Positions 32,777 to 40,330 of a stretch of 64,000 nucleotides of DNA are shown here, one piece after another. Below the pieces are notes generated by a model. It searched no databases and was not told the origin of the DNA. It saw only the letters and a program-made list of their open reading frames with translations. The stretch spans positions 1 to 64,000 of the forward strand of contig SVTK01000006.1 of NCBI GenBank assembly GCA_015063805.1, in the 5' to 3' direction. Every line of letters starts with the position of its first letter. The first letter of the stretch is position 1. A program made the translations under genes and the position numbers. Source of the DNA: Oscillospiraceae bacterium (GTDB lineage: Bacteria > Bacillota > Clostridia > Oscillospirales > CAG-272).

Positions 32777-33340
32777 ATGAAGAAATTTACTGCTTTGCTT
32801 GCTGCCATGATGGCACTTCTGATGTTGTTCACCGCTTGTGCAAAGACCCCTGCTGAGCCTGTCAACACCATTGAAGGTGCTCCCATGGATCTGCTGGGCG
32901 GTCTGGTGACCGATGCCAAGATCGAGATCATGTGCGAGAACGCCGAGCTGTCTGCTGACAATGTGGAGTGGCTGCTTGGTCTGTCCGCTGACGACTACAC
33001 CGCAAATGTTGCCAACGGTGCCATCTCCATGGCGATGATGAGCGCTCAGGCACACATGGTTGCTCTGCTGGAGTGCAAGGACTTCGAGACCGCTAAGGCT
33101 GTGAAGGAAAAGCTGCACACCCAGTTTGACATCCGTCGTTGGGTTTGCGTCATTCCCGAGATGTGCTACGTCATCGATTCCGGCAAGTATGTCTTCTTTG
33201 TTGCTTCCGGCGTGGAGTACGGTGAGGCTCTGCTGAACGGCTTCAAGGCTCTGGCACAGGACAACGTTGGCGAGCGCCTGGATGTTGAGGGCGCTACCGG
33301 CGGCATGGACGACGGTATCATGGACGACATGGCCGAGTAA
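32777..33340 (+). CDS. Lipoprotein, DUF4358-like
   Basis: 187 residues with a lipoprotein signal (lipobox LFTACAK). The mature part contains MMSAQAHMVALLECKDFETAK, reminiscent of DUF4358 lipoproteins that often sit beside MBOAT genes. CGGAGGA precedes the ATG. Its position, 18 bases before the MBOAT gene and before a DHHW gene, suggests a role at the outer membrane face in polymer acylation. Function unproven. Confidence 0.65.
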   Translation: MKKFTALLAAMMALLMLFTACAKTPAEPVNTIEGAPMDLLGGLVTDAKIEIMCENAELSADNVEWLLGLSADDYTANVANGAISMAMMSAQAHMVALLECKDFETAKAVKEKLHTQFDIRRWVCVIPEMCYVIDSGKYVFFVASGVEYGEALLNGFKALAQDNVGERLDVEGATGGMDDGIMDDMAE

Positions 33341-33358
33341 TTATCGCAGATTGCCGAT

Positions 33359-34762
33359 ATGCTGTTTTCCAGTATCACATTTCTGTACGCCTTTCTGCCC
33401 ATCCTGCTGGCACTTTATTTCATCGTGCCGAAGGGATGGCGGAACGGCGTTCTGCTTGCCGCGAGCCTTCTGTTCTACGCTTGGGGCGAGCCTGTGTATC
33501 TGATTCTGATGATCGCATCCATCACGGTGGGCTATGTGTTCGGTCTGCTGATCGACCGCTACCGTGAGCGGCCCCGTTTGGCCAATCTGCTGACGGCGGC
33601 TTCGGTTTGCGTTTGCCTTTCTTCCCTGATCCTGTTCAAATACAGCGACTTTTTCCTCTCCACCGTCAATGCCCTGGCGGGGACGAAGTTTGCGCTGTTG
33701 AGACTGGCTCTTCCGGTGGGGATCAGTTTCTACACCTTCCAGATCCTTTCCTACACGGTTGACGTGCGGCGTGGGGATGCACCGGTGCAGAAAAATCCCT
33801 TTACCTTTGCCACCTATGTGGCGCTTTTCCCCCAGCTGATCGCCGGTCCCATCGTCCGTTATGTGACGGTGGCCGAGGAGCTGAATCATCGCAGTACTAC
33901 CCGCGAGGATGTGGCCTACGGGATGGCGCGCTTTGTGGTGGGCCTGGGCAAGAAGGTGATGCTGGCCAATGTGCTGGGTGAGGTGTGCAAGATCTACCGC
34001 GAGACCGATGAGTCCAGCGTGCTCTTTACCTGGCTCTATCTGATCTCCTATGCCCTGCACATTTACTTCGACTTCTCGGGCTATTCGGATATGGCCATCG
34101 GCCTGGGACGCATTTTCGGCTTCCACTTCCTGGAGAACTTCAACTATCCCTACATTTCCCGCTCCATTACCGAGTTCTGGCGGCGCTGGCATATGTCCCT
34201 GGGCACCTGGTTCCGTGACTATGTGTATATTCCGCTGGGCGGAAACCGGGTTTCCCGCCTGCGCTGGGTCTTCAACCTCAGCGTGGTGTGGATGCTCACC
34301 GGCTTTTGGCACGGTGCGGGCTGGACCTTCATTCTGTGGGGTGTCTGGTTCGGTATCTGGCTGATTATTGAGAAGCTTTGGCTGGGCAAGTGGCTGGCGA
34401 AAATTCCCGCACCTCTGTCCTGGATCTGGTCCACCCTGCTGGTGCTGTTGGGCTTTGTGCTCTTCGATGCGGAGAGCCTGACGGTGGCCGTTTCCCGCAT
34501 GGGCAATCTCTTTGGCGTGGGGCTTCCTCTGGTCACCGATACCGCGCTCTACTATCTGCGCAGCTATGGGGTGGTTTTGATCGTGGGCATCATCGGTGCC
34601 ACGCCGCTGCCCAAGCTGGTGTGGTCCCGCCTGCGGGAGAAGAAGTGGGGACTGAATGTCTCTGCTTTCCTTGAGCCGGCGGCTTTGGCCGTCCTGCTGG
34701 TCCTCATCAGCGCATATCTGATCGACGGATCCTACAACCCCTTTATCTATTTCCGTTTCTGA
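33359..34762 (+). CDS. MBOAT-family O-acyltransferase (AlgI/DltB-like)
   Basis: 467 residues with about ten membrane segments. Family landmarks: FYAWGEP early, ALHIYFDFSGYSDMAIGLGR, ITEFWRRWHMSLGTWFRDYV, and the catalytic-histidine region TGFWHGAGWTFILWG. It passes acyl groups, usually acetyl, across the membrane to a surface polymer. No Shine-Dalgarno is obvious, so it may depend on translational coupling with the lipoprotein gene 18 bases upstream. The DHHW/AlgX-like gene directly after it would be the extracytoplasmic acceptor partner. Confidence 0.88.
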   Translation: MLFSSITFLYAFLPILLALYFIVPKGWRNGVLLAASLLFYAWGEPVYLILMIASITVGYVFGLLIDRYRERPRLANLLTAASVCVCLSSLILFKYSDFFLSTVNALAGTKFALLRLALPVGISFYTFQILSYTVDVRRGDAPVQKNPFTFATYVALFPQLIAGPIVRYVTVAEELNHRSTTREDVAYGMARFVVGLGKKVMLANVLGEVCKIYRETDESSVLFTWLYLISYALHIYFDFSGYSDMAIGLGRIFGFHFLENFNYPYISRSITEFWRRWHMSLGTWFRDYVYIPLGGNRVSRLRWVFNLSVVWMLTGFWHGAGWTFILWGVWFGIWLIIEKLWLGKWLAKIPAPLSWIWSTLLVLLGFVLFDAESLTVAVSRMGNLFGVGLPLVTDTALYYLRSYGVVLIVGIIGATPLPKLVWSRLREKKWGLNVSAFLEPAALAVLLVLISAYLIDGSYNPFIYFRF

Positions 34763-34775
34763 GGAGGTGCAGCTG

Positions 34776-35900
34776 ATGATGAAAAAACTTCGCGACTGGC
34801 TGACGGTTGGCGTTTTCGTGCTGCTGATCGGCGGCTTTGCTGTGGTTAACCTCTTCTACGATGCCGGCACCGTTTCCACCAGTGAACGGCGCAAGCTGGC
34901 GGAATTTCCCCAGTTTACCTGGCAGACCGTGAAAACGGCCAAGTTCATGAACGGACTTGAGGACTATCTCTCGGATCACTTTATCGGCCGTGACGATTTC
35001 CGCCGGCTGAAGGCTAACTTCCTGTTCAATGTTCTGCAGCAGAAGGATAACCACGAGATCTATGTGGTGGACGGCAGTGCGTCGGAATACAGCGCATCCC
35101 TGCCCGAGAAGTCCCTGCAGCAGGCGGGGGAGAAGTTCGGCATTCTGCGGGACAAGTACCTGACCGGCTGTAATCTCTATTACAGCGTGATCCCCGACAA
35201 AAACTATTTCCTGGCGGAGGCCAACGGCTATCCCGCCTACGACTATGACAAGTTCATGCAGCTTCTGCGGGAGCACATGGACGGATACACCGAAATCGAC
35301 CTGTTCTCGGCCCTGACGGTAGAGGACTATTACCGCACCGACCTGCACTGGGATCAGTCCCGTCTGCAGGCTGCGGTGAATGCCCTGTGCGGTGGACTGG
35401 GGGCTGCGACACCCGATCTGTCGGCCATGACGGCCACCCGCCTGGATCCCTTCTGGGGTGTGTATTACGGGCAGTCGGCCCTTTCCCTGGCCCCCGACAC
35501 CCTGACTTATCTCACTTCCCCGGTACTGGAGGGATGCACCTACGAGGTGCTCAACGACAAGACCATGGCCTTTGAGGAGAAGCCCATCTACAATGAGGCG
35601 CATTTCACGGGGATCGACCCCTACAGCGTTTTCCTTGAGGGGCCTGTATCCTTGGGGAAGATTATCAACCCCAATGCCACCTCCGACCGTCGGCTGATTA
35701 TCTTCCGCGACTCCTTTGGCAGTGCCATTGCACCGCTGATGGCCGCTGCGGGAGAATATGCCGAGATCGTGCTGGTTGACCTGCGCTATATCTATGCCGA
35801 GCTCCTCCCGCAGTTTGTGGAGATCAGCGAGGGCGACGATGTGCTTCTGCTGTACAATACTCAGATTCTGGGGAACAGCACTTTGTTCAACATCAAATAA
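34776..35900 (+). CDS. DHHW/AlgX-like SGNH protein, MBOAT partner
   Basis: 374 residues from ATG 34776, eight bases after GAGGAGG. One N-terminal membrane anchor, then an extracytoplasmic domain of the DHHW family: RTDLHWDQ takes the place of the TDHHW motif, and IIFRDSFGSAIAPLM supplies the D-S-F-G block of the SGNH fold. Such proteins accept acyl groups from an MBOAT protein and pass them to polysaccharide. The change of the first His to Leu in the signature is notable but seen in relatives as I recall. Confidence 0.8.
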   Translation: MMKKLRDWLTVGVFVLLIGGFAVVNLFYDAGTVSTSERRKLAEFPQFTWQTVKTAKFMNGLEDYLSDHFIGRDDFRRLKANFLFNVLQQKDNHEIYVVDGSASEYSASLPEKSLQQAGEKFGILRDKYLTGCNLYYSVIPDKNYFLAEANGYPAYDYDKFMQLLREHMDGYTEIDLFSALTVEDYYRTDLHWDQSRLQAAVNALCGGLGAATPDLSAMTATRLDPFWGVYYGQSALSLAPDTLTYLTSPVLEGCTYEVLNDKTMAFEEKPIYNEAHFTGIDPYSVFLEGPVSLGKIINPNATSDRRLIIFRDSFGSAIAPLMAAAGEYAEIVLVDLRYIYAELLPQFVEISEGDDVLLLYNTQILGNSTLFNIK

Positions 35901-35918
35901 TTTTCCTCTGTGCGAGGT

Positions 35919-35955
35919 GGGGGTGCCGCGCTGGCTGGCGCGGCACCCCTTTTTC
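35919..35955 (+). terminator. Rho-independent terminator
   Basis: GGGGTGCCGCGC-...-GCGCGGCACCCC followed by TTTTTC after the DHHW gene. Confidence 0.85.
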
Positions 35956-36039
35956 TTTTGTCCAGCACCAGCGGAGCGCGGGGGCATATGCTGACGATAG
36001 TCCCCCAAATGTAACATTTCTGCGACAGGACGAAAGCCC

Positions 36040-36068
36040 TTGCCTTTTGCCCAAAAATATGATATACT
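36040..36068 (+). promoter_or_regulatory. Promoter of the hexosamine cluster
   Basis: TTGCCT, 17 bases, TATACT, about 37 bases before the start at 36106. Confidence 0.65.
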
Positions 36069-36105
36069 ATTTAGTGAATTTCCATGGGAAGGAGGTGAGA
36101 AATTC

Positions 36106-36771
36106 ATGCGAAATATGACGGTATCTGCTCTGTTTGATCTGACCCGAACCTGTGCCGGCGAGCTGTTTGCCGGGAAGACCTACCCCTGGGAGGTGCTGGA
36201 TGAGCTGAAGGCGTTTATTCTGACGCTGGGGGAAAAGCTGCCCGAGGATCGGTTTGCGCAGGTGTCTGAGGGGGTTTGGATCGCCCGCTCGGCCAAGGTT
36301 GCACCTACGGCTTACATCGGTGCACCCTGCATCATTGATGAGGATGCGGAGGTGCGGCACTGTGCCTACATTCGCGGCTCTGCCATTGTGGGACGGGGCG
36401 CGGTGGTGGGCAATTCTTCGGAACTGAAGAACTGCATTCTCTTCGATGGTGTGCAGGTGCCCCACTTCAACTATGTGGGGGACTCTGTCCTCGGCTACCG
36501 TGCCCATCTCGGGGCGGGCGCGGTGACATCCAATGTCAAGGGCGACCGGACCAACGTGACGGTGAAGGGAGAGGAACCCATTCCCACGGGCCGGCGCAAG
36601 CTGGGGGCCATGGTGGGGGATCTCGCCGAAATCGGCTGCGGTGCGGTGCTGAATCCGGGCAGTGTCATCGGCCGGCGTGCACAGGTCTATCCGCTGGTGA
36701 GTGTGCGCGGCGTGATCCCGGCCGACAGCATTGTGAAGACCGCCGATTGCGTGGTCATGCGAAAAAGCTGA
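36106..36771 (+). CDS. Left-handed beta-helix acyltransferase, GlmU C-terminal-like
   Basis: 221 residues from ATG 36106 with GGAGGTGA upstream. Hexapeptide repeats form a left-handed beta helix: VAPTAYIGAPCIIDEDAEVR, then VGRGAVVGNSSELKNC and HFNYVGDSVLGYRAHLGAGA, the last being close to the acetyl-CoA/GlcN-1-P region of GlmU. There is no N-terminal nucleotidyltransferase domain, so it cannot be a full GlmU. It stands immediately before glmM and glmS, so acetylation of glucosamine-1-phosphate is the natural guess, with the uridylyltransferase supplied elsewhere. Confidence 0.75.
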   Translation: MRNMTVSALFDLTRTCAGELFAGKTYPWEVLDELKAFILTLGEKLPEDRFAQVSEGVWIARSAKVAPTAYIGAPCIIDEDAEVRHCAYIRGSAIVGRGAVVGNSSELKNCILFDGVQVPHFNYVGDSVLGYRAHLGAGAVTSNVKGDRTNVTVKGEEPIPTGRRKLGAMVGDLAEIGCGAVLNPGSVIGRRAQVYPLVSVRGVIPADSIVKTADCVVMRKS

Positions 36772-36809
36772 ACATCCCCAAAATTGAAAACGAAAAAGGA
36801 GTGAACAGA

Positions 36810-38162
36810 TTGGGAAGATTATTCGGAACAGACGGTGTGCGCGGCATTGCCAACACTGAGCTGACCTGCGAGCGTGCCATGGCCATCGGCCGTGCGGCAG
36901 CAATGGTCTTCGCAGACGGATGCAGACGGCGTCCGATTGTGGCAGTGGGCAGTGATACCCGTATCTCCTCCGATATGCTGGGCTGTGCCGTGATGGCGGG
37001 CCTTTGCTCGGTGGGTGCGGATGTCATTGACCTGGGCGTGATCCCCACCCCTGCTGTGGCTTATCTGGTGGGGAAGTACAAGGCGGATGCGGGAATCATG
37101 ATCTCGGCATCCCACAACCCTGCGGCGTACAACGGAATCAAGATCTTCAGCGGCGACGGCTACAAGCTGCCCGATGCCCTGGAGGAGCAGATTGAGACGC
37201 TGGTGCTGGAGCGCGATGCGGAATGGCCGACGCCTGTGGACAGCGGGGTGGGTAAGATCACCCGTGCTACAAACGCGGCAAGCGATTACGCGGTGCACGT
37301 GCGCAGCTCGGTGCTGTACTCGCTGGACGGCCTGCACGTGGCCATTGACTGTGCCAACGGCGCATCCAGTGTGACGGCAAAGCAGATTTTTGAGGGCCTG
37401 GGCGCTGAGGTGGACATCCTCTTCGACAGCCCCAACGGAACCAACATCAATGACGGCTGCGGCTCCACCCACATGGATAAGCTGGCAGACTATGTCAGAG
37501 AACACGGCCTGGATGCGGGAATTGCCTTTGACGGTGATGCCGACCGCTGCCTGGCGGTGGACGAGAAGGGCAACTTCATCGACGGTGACCAGATCATGGC
37601 CATCTGTGCGGCCGACCTCAACGAGCGCGGGCGACTCTCCCGCAAGACGGTGGTGGGCACGGTGATGACCAACCTGGGCTTCCAGCGCTTCTGTGCCGAC
37701 AACGGGATGCGTTTCCTGGCAACCCGCGTAGGCGACCGCTTCGTGCTGGAGGAAATGATTCTGGAGGATGCCACCTTCGGCGGCGAGCAGTCGGGACACA
37801 TTATCTTCCGCGACTTTGCTACCACCGGTGACGGTCAGCTCACGGCGGCACAGCTGCTTTCCCTGATGCGCCGCTGCGGGAAACCGCTCTCTGAACTGGC
37901 ATCGATCATGACCAAATATCCTCAGGTGATGCTCAACCTTACCGTGACCCCCGAAGGCAAGCTGCACTTCCATACCGACGCCCAGGTGCGCGAAGCCATC
38001 GAGCGAGCCAAGTCTGCTCTGGGTGAGCGCGGACGTGTTGTGGTTCGTCCCTCGGGAACTGAACCGTATCTCCGTGTCATGGTAGAGGGTGAGGACGAGG
38101 ACGAGATCAGTCGCATCGCAAACGAAGTCGCAGAGGTCATTCTTGCGCGGCTCGGAAGTTAA
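36810..38162 (+). CDS. glmM: Phosphoglucosamine mutase
   Basis: 450 residues, the standard GlmM length. It starts with TTG at 36810 (LGRLFGTDGVRGIAN), eight bases after AAGGAG. Motifs: phosphoserine loop ISASHNPAAYNG, metal loop FDGDADRCL, sugar loop GGEQSGHII and phosphate loop RPSGTEPYLRVM. It converts glucosamine-6-phosphate to glucosamine-1-phosphate for UDP-GlcNAc and peptidoglycan. The stop codon lies four bases before the glmS ribozyme cleavage site. Confidence 0.95.
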   Translation: MGRLFGTDGVRGIANTELTCERAMAIGRAAAMVFADGCRRRPIVAVGSDTRISSDMLGCAVMAGLCSVGADVIDLGVIPTPAVAYLVGKYKADAGIMISASHNPAAYNGIKIFSGDGYKLPDALEEQIETLVLERDAEWPTPVDSGVGKITRATNAASDYAVHVRSSVLYSLDGLHVAIDCANGASSVTAKQIFEGLGAEVDILFDSPNGTNINDGCGSTHMDKLADYVREHGLDAGIAFDGDADRCLAVDEKGNFIDGDQIMAICAADLNERGRLSRKTVVGTVMTNLGFQRFCADNGMRFLATRVGDRFVLEEMILEDATFGGEQSGHIIFRDFATTGDGQLTAAQLLSLMRRCGKPLSELASIMTKYPQVMLNLTVTPEGKLHFHTDAQVREAIERAKSALGERGRVVVRPSGTEPYLRVMVEGEDEDEISRIANEVAEVILARLGS

Positions 38163-38165
38163 TTC

Positions 38166-38320
38166 AGCGCCAGAACTGCATCGCAGGGTGCAGTTGACGA
38201 GGTGGGAGATGAATCGAAATTTCGGCGGATATCTCCCCGGCAGAACCACCTGCCGAAGGCTGTCACAAATATACGGGTGACCGTAAAACAAAGGACAGTG
38301 CAAAGGGGACCTTCCCGCAT
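38166..38320 (+). promoter_or_regulatory. glmS ribozyme (glucosamine-6-phosphate-sensing)
   Basis: The conserved core is directly readable: A|GCGCCAGAACTGC at the cleavage site (between 38166 and 38167), then GCAGTTGACGAGGTGGG, AATCGAAATTTCGGCGGAT, ATCTCCC, and the downstream GGTGACCGTAAAACAAAGG domain. In Firmicutes this RNA cleaves itself when glucosamine-6-phosphate binds, exposing the downstream mRNA to RNase J. Here it begins four bases after the glmM stop, so cleavage would split a glmM-glmS transcript. Exact 3' boundary is estimated. Confidence 0.92.
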
Positions 38321-38342
38321 GACGGGAAGCAAATTATACAGG

Positions 38343-38368
38343 CAGATACTGCCTGTAGGCAGTATCTG
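38343..38368 (+). repeat. Perfect hairpin between ribozyme and glmS
   Basis: CAGATACTGCC-TGTA-GGCAGTATCTG, an 11-bp perfect stem with no T tract, 28 bases before the glmS start codon. It may stabilise the ribozyme 3' side or the cleaved mRNA. Confidence 0.6.
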
Positions 38369-38396
38369 TACTCTTGGCAAAAGGATACTGATTACT

Positions 38397-40238
38397 ATGT
38401 GTGGAATTATTGGATATACCGGGACAAAGCCTGTTTGTCCCATTCTGATCGACGGCCTGCGGGCACTGGAGTACCGCGGCTATGACTCGGCCGGTGTTGC
38501 GCTCTCGGGCAAGACGCTGACCACGGTGAAGCGTGCCGGGCGCATTTCGGTACTGGAAGAGGCACTGGCGGCAGGTGAGGCAGGTGCAGATCTGCAAGCC
38601 CCCTGCGGTATTGCCCACACCCGCTGGGCGACCCACGGTGCCCCCACCGATGCCAATGCTCACCCCCATGCCACCGATCGCCTAGCCCTGGTGCACAACG
38701 GCATCATTGAAAATGACCGCGCCCTGCGCCGTGAGTTGGAGGAGAAGGGGTATGTGTTCAACTCTGAGACCGATACCGAGGCGGCTGCCAAGCTGATCGA
38801 CAGCATTTACGCTGAGACACCCGATCCCATCGCGGCCATCCGCGCTGCTGCCAAGCGCCTGGAGGGCGCTTATGCTCTGGCGGTGGTCTTCGCTGACCGT
38901 CCCAAGCAGATCTACGCCATTCGCCGCGACAATCCCCTGATCGTTGCGGCAACGGCTGAGGGGGCATTCCTTGCCTCCGACATTCCTGCGCTGCTGCCTC
39001 ACACCAAGGACTACTACCGTCCCGACGAGAACGAGATCGTGGTGCTGGATGCTGAGGGCGAGGCTCCCTCGGTGCGCTTCTTCGGCGCAGAGGGTGAGCT
39101 GACCCATCCCGTCTGCACCGTCAACTGGAACGTGGAGCAGGCAGAGAAGGGTGGTTACGATCACTTCATGCGCAAGGAGCTGGGCGAGGGCCCCGAGGGT
39201 GTTCGCCGCACCCTGACGCCTCTGGTGCGCGACGGCCTGCCCGCCTTCGGTCTTCCTCTGATGGACGGCCTGGGCAAGATGCGCAGTATGCGCATTGTCG
39301 CCTGCGGCACGGCCATGCACGCAGGTTTGATGGGCCGTGCCTTCATTGAGCGGCTGGCACGGATGCCGGTGACGGTGGAGATCGCCTCCGAGTTCCGTTA
39401 CCGCAACCCCATCCTCTCCCCCGACGAGCCCATTCTCCTGCTCTCCCAGTCGGGCGAGACGGCCGATACCTTGGCTGCCCTCCGCCTGGCGCGGGCCAAC
39501 GGCATTCCTACCGCTGCCATTGTCAATGTCATTGGTTCCTCGGTGGCTCGGGAAGCGGATGCGGTGCTTGCCACCCATGCCGGCCCCGAGATCGCGGTGG
39601 CCAGCACCAAGGCTTATGCAACCCAGGCTTCCATGATGGCGCTGATCGCTGTGGCCATTGCCCATCAGCGCGGGCTGATCACCGACGAGAAGGCAAAAGA
39701 GATGACGGCGGCGCTTGCCGACCGTCTGCCTGCCGCTCTGGAGGAGACCATTGCCCTTGAGGAGCAGATGATCGAGCAGGCCAAGCGCCTGTCCTCGGCA
39801 GAGCACGTCTTCTACATCGGCCGCGGTACCGACTACGACGGCAGTGTTGAGGGTGCGCTGAAGCTGAAGGAGATCAGCTACATCCACAGCGAGGCTTATG
39901 CTGCCGGCGAGCTGAAGCACGGCACCATCTCGCTGATCACCGACGGCGTGCCGGTGGTTGCCCTGTCCACCGATGCGAACACGGCCTCCAAGATGGCCTC
40001 CAATATGCGCGAGGTTCGGGCAAGAGGCGGCTATGTGCTGCTGATCTGCACCGAGGCTACCCGTGCGGAGGTTGAGCCTTGCTCCGATGCCTGCATCGTT
40101 CTCCCCGAGTCCGATCCCATGCTTGCACCCATTTGCGGCGTGCTGACCGAGCATATGATTGCTTACCACACGGCGCGGGTGATGGGCTGCGACGTCGACA
40201 AGCCCAGAAACCTGGCGAAGTCGGTGACCGTAGAATAA
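38397..40238 (+). CDS. glmS: Glutamine-fructose-6-phosphate aminotransferase (isomerizing)
   Basis: 613 residues. ATG 38397 is followed directly by the N-terminal nucleophile Cys (MCGIIGYTG), so this start must be right. Glutaminase domain to about residue 240 (THGAPTDANAHPH); then two SIS domains (SQSGETADTLAALRLA, SEAYAAGELKHGTISLI) and a C-terminal NLAKSVTVE. It makes glucosamine-6-phosphate from fructose-6-phosphate and glutamine and is the target of feedback through the ribozyme upstream. Confidence 0.96.
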   Translation: MCGIIGYTGTKPVCPILIDGLRALEYRGYDSAGVALSGKTLTTVKRAGRISVLEEALAAGEAGADLQAPCGIAHTRWATHGAPTDANAHPHATDRLALVHNGIIENDRALRRELEEKGYVFNSETDTEAAAKLIDSIYAETPDPIAAIRAAAKRLEGAYALAVVFADRPKQIYAIRRDNPLIVAATAEGAFLASDIPALLPHTKDYYRPDENEIVVLDAEGEAPSVRFFGAEGELTHPVCTVNWNVEQAEKGGYDHFMRKELGEGPEGVRRTLTPLVRDGLPAFGLPLMDGLGKMRSMRIVACGTAMHAGLMGRAFIERLARMPVTVEIASEFRYRNPILSPDEPILLLSQSGETADTLAALRLARANGIPTAAIVNVIGSSVAREADAVLATHAGPEIAVASTKAYATQASMMALIAVAIAHQRGLITDEKAKEMTAALADRLPAALEETIALEEQMIEQAKRLSSAEHVFYIGRGTDYDGSVEGALKLKEISYIHSEAYAAGELKHGTISLITDGVPVVALSTDANTASKMASNMREVRARGGYVLLICTEATRAEVEPCSDACIVLPESDPMLAPICGVLTEHMIAYHTARVMGCDVDKPRNLAKSVTVE

Positions 40239-40242
40239 GCAC

Positions 40243-40284
40243 CTGCCCCCACGGCCCATATGGGCTGTGGGGGCATTTTTTTGT
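40243..40284 (+). terminator. Rho-independent terminator
   Basis: TGCCCCCACGGCCCATATGGGCTGTGGGGGCA stem followed by seven T after glmS. Confidence 0.9.
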
Positions 40285-40330
40285 TCTGCGGCGCATATAT
40301 TGCCATACCAAATGGGAAGGCGGTGCAAAA

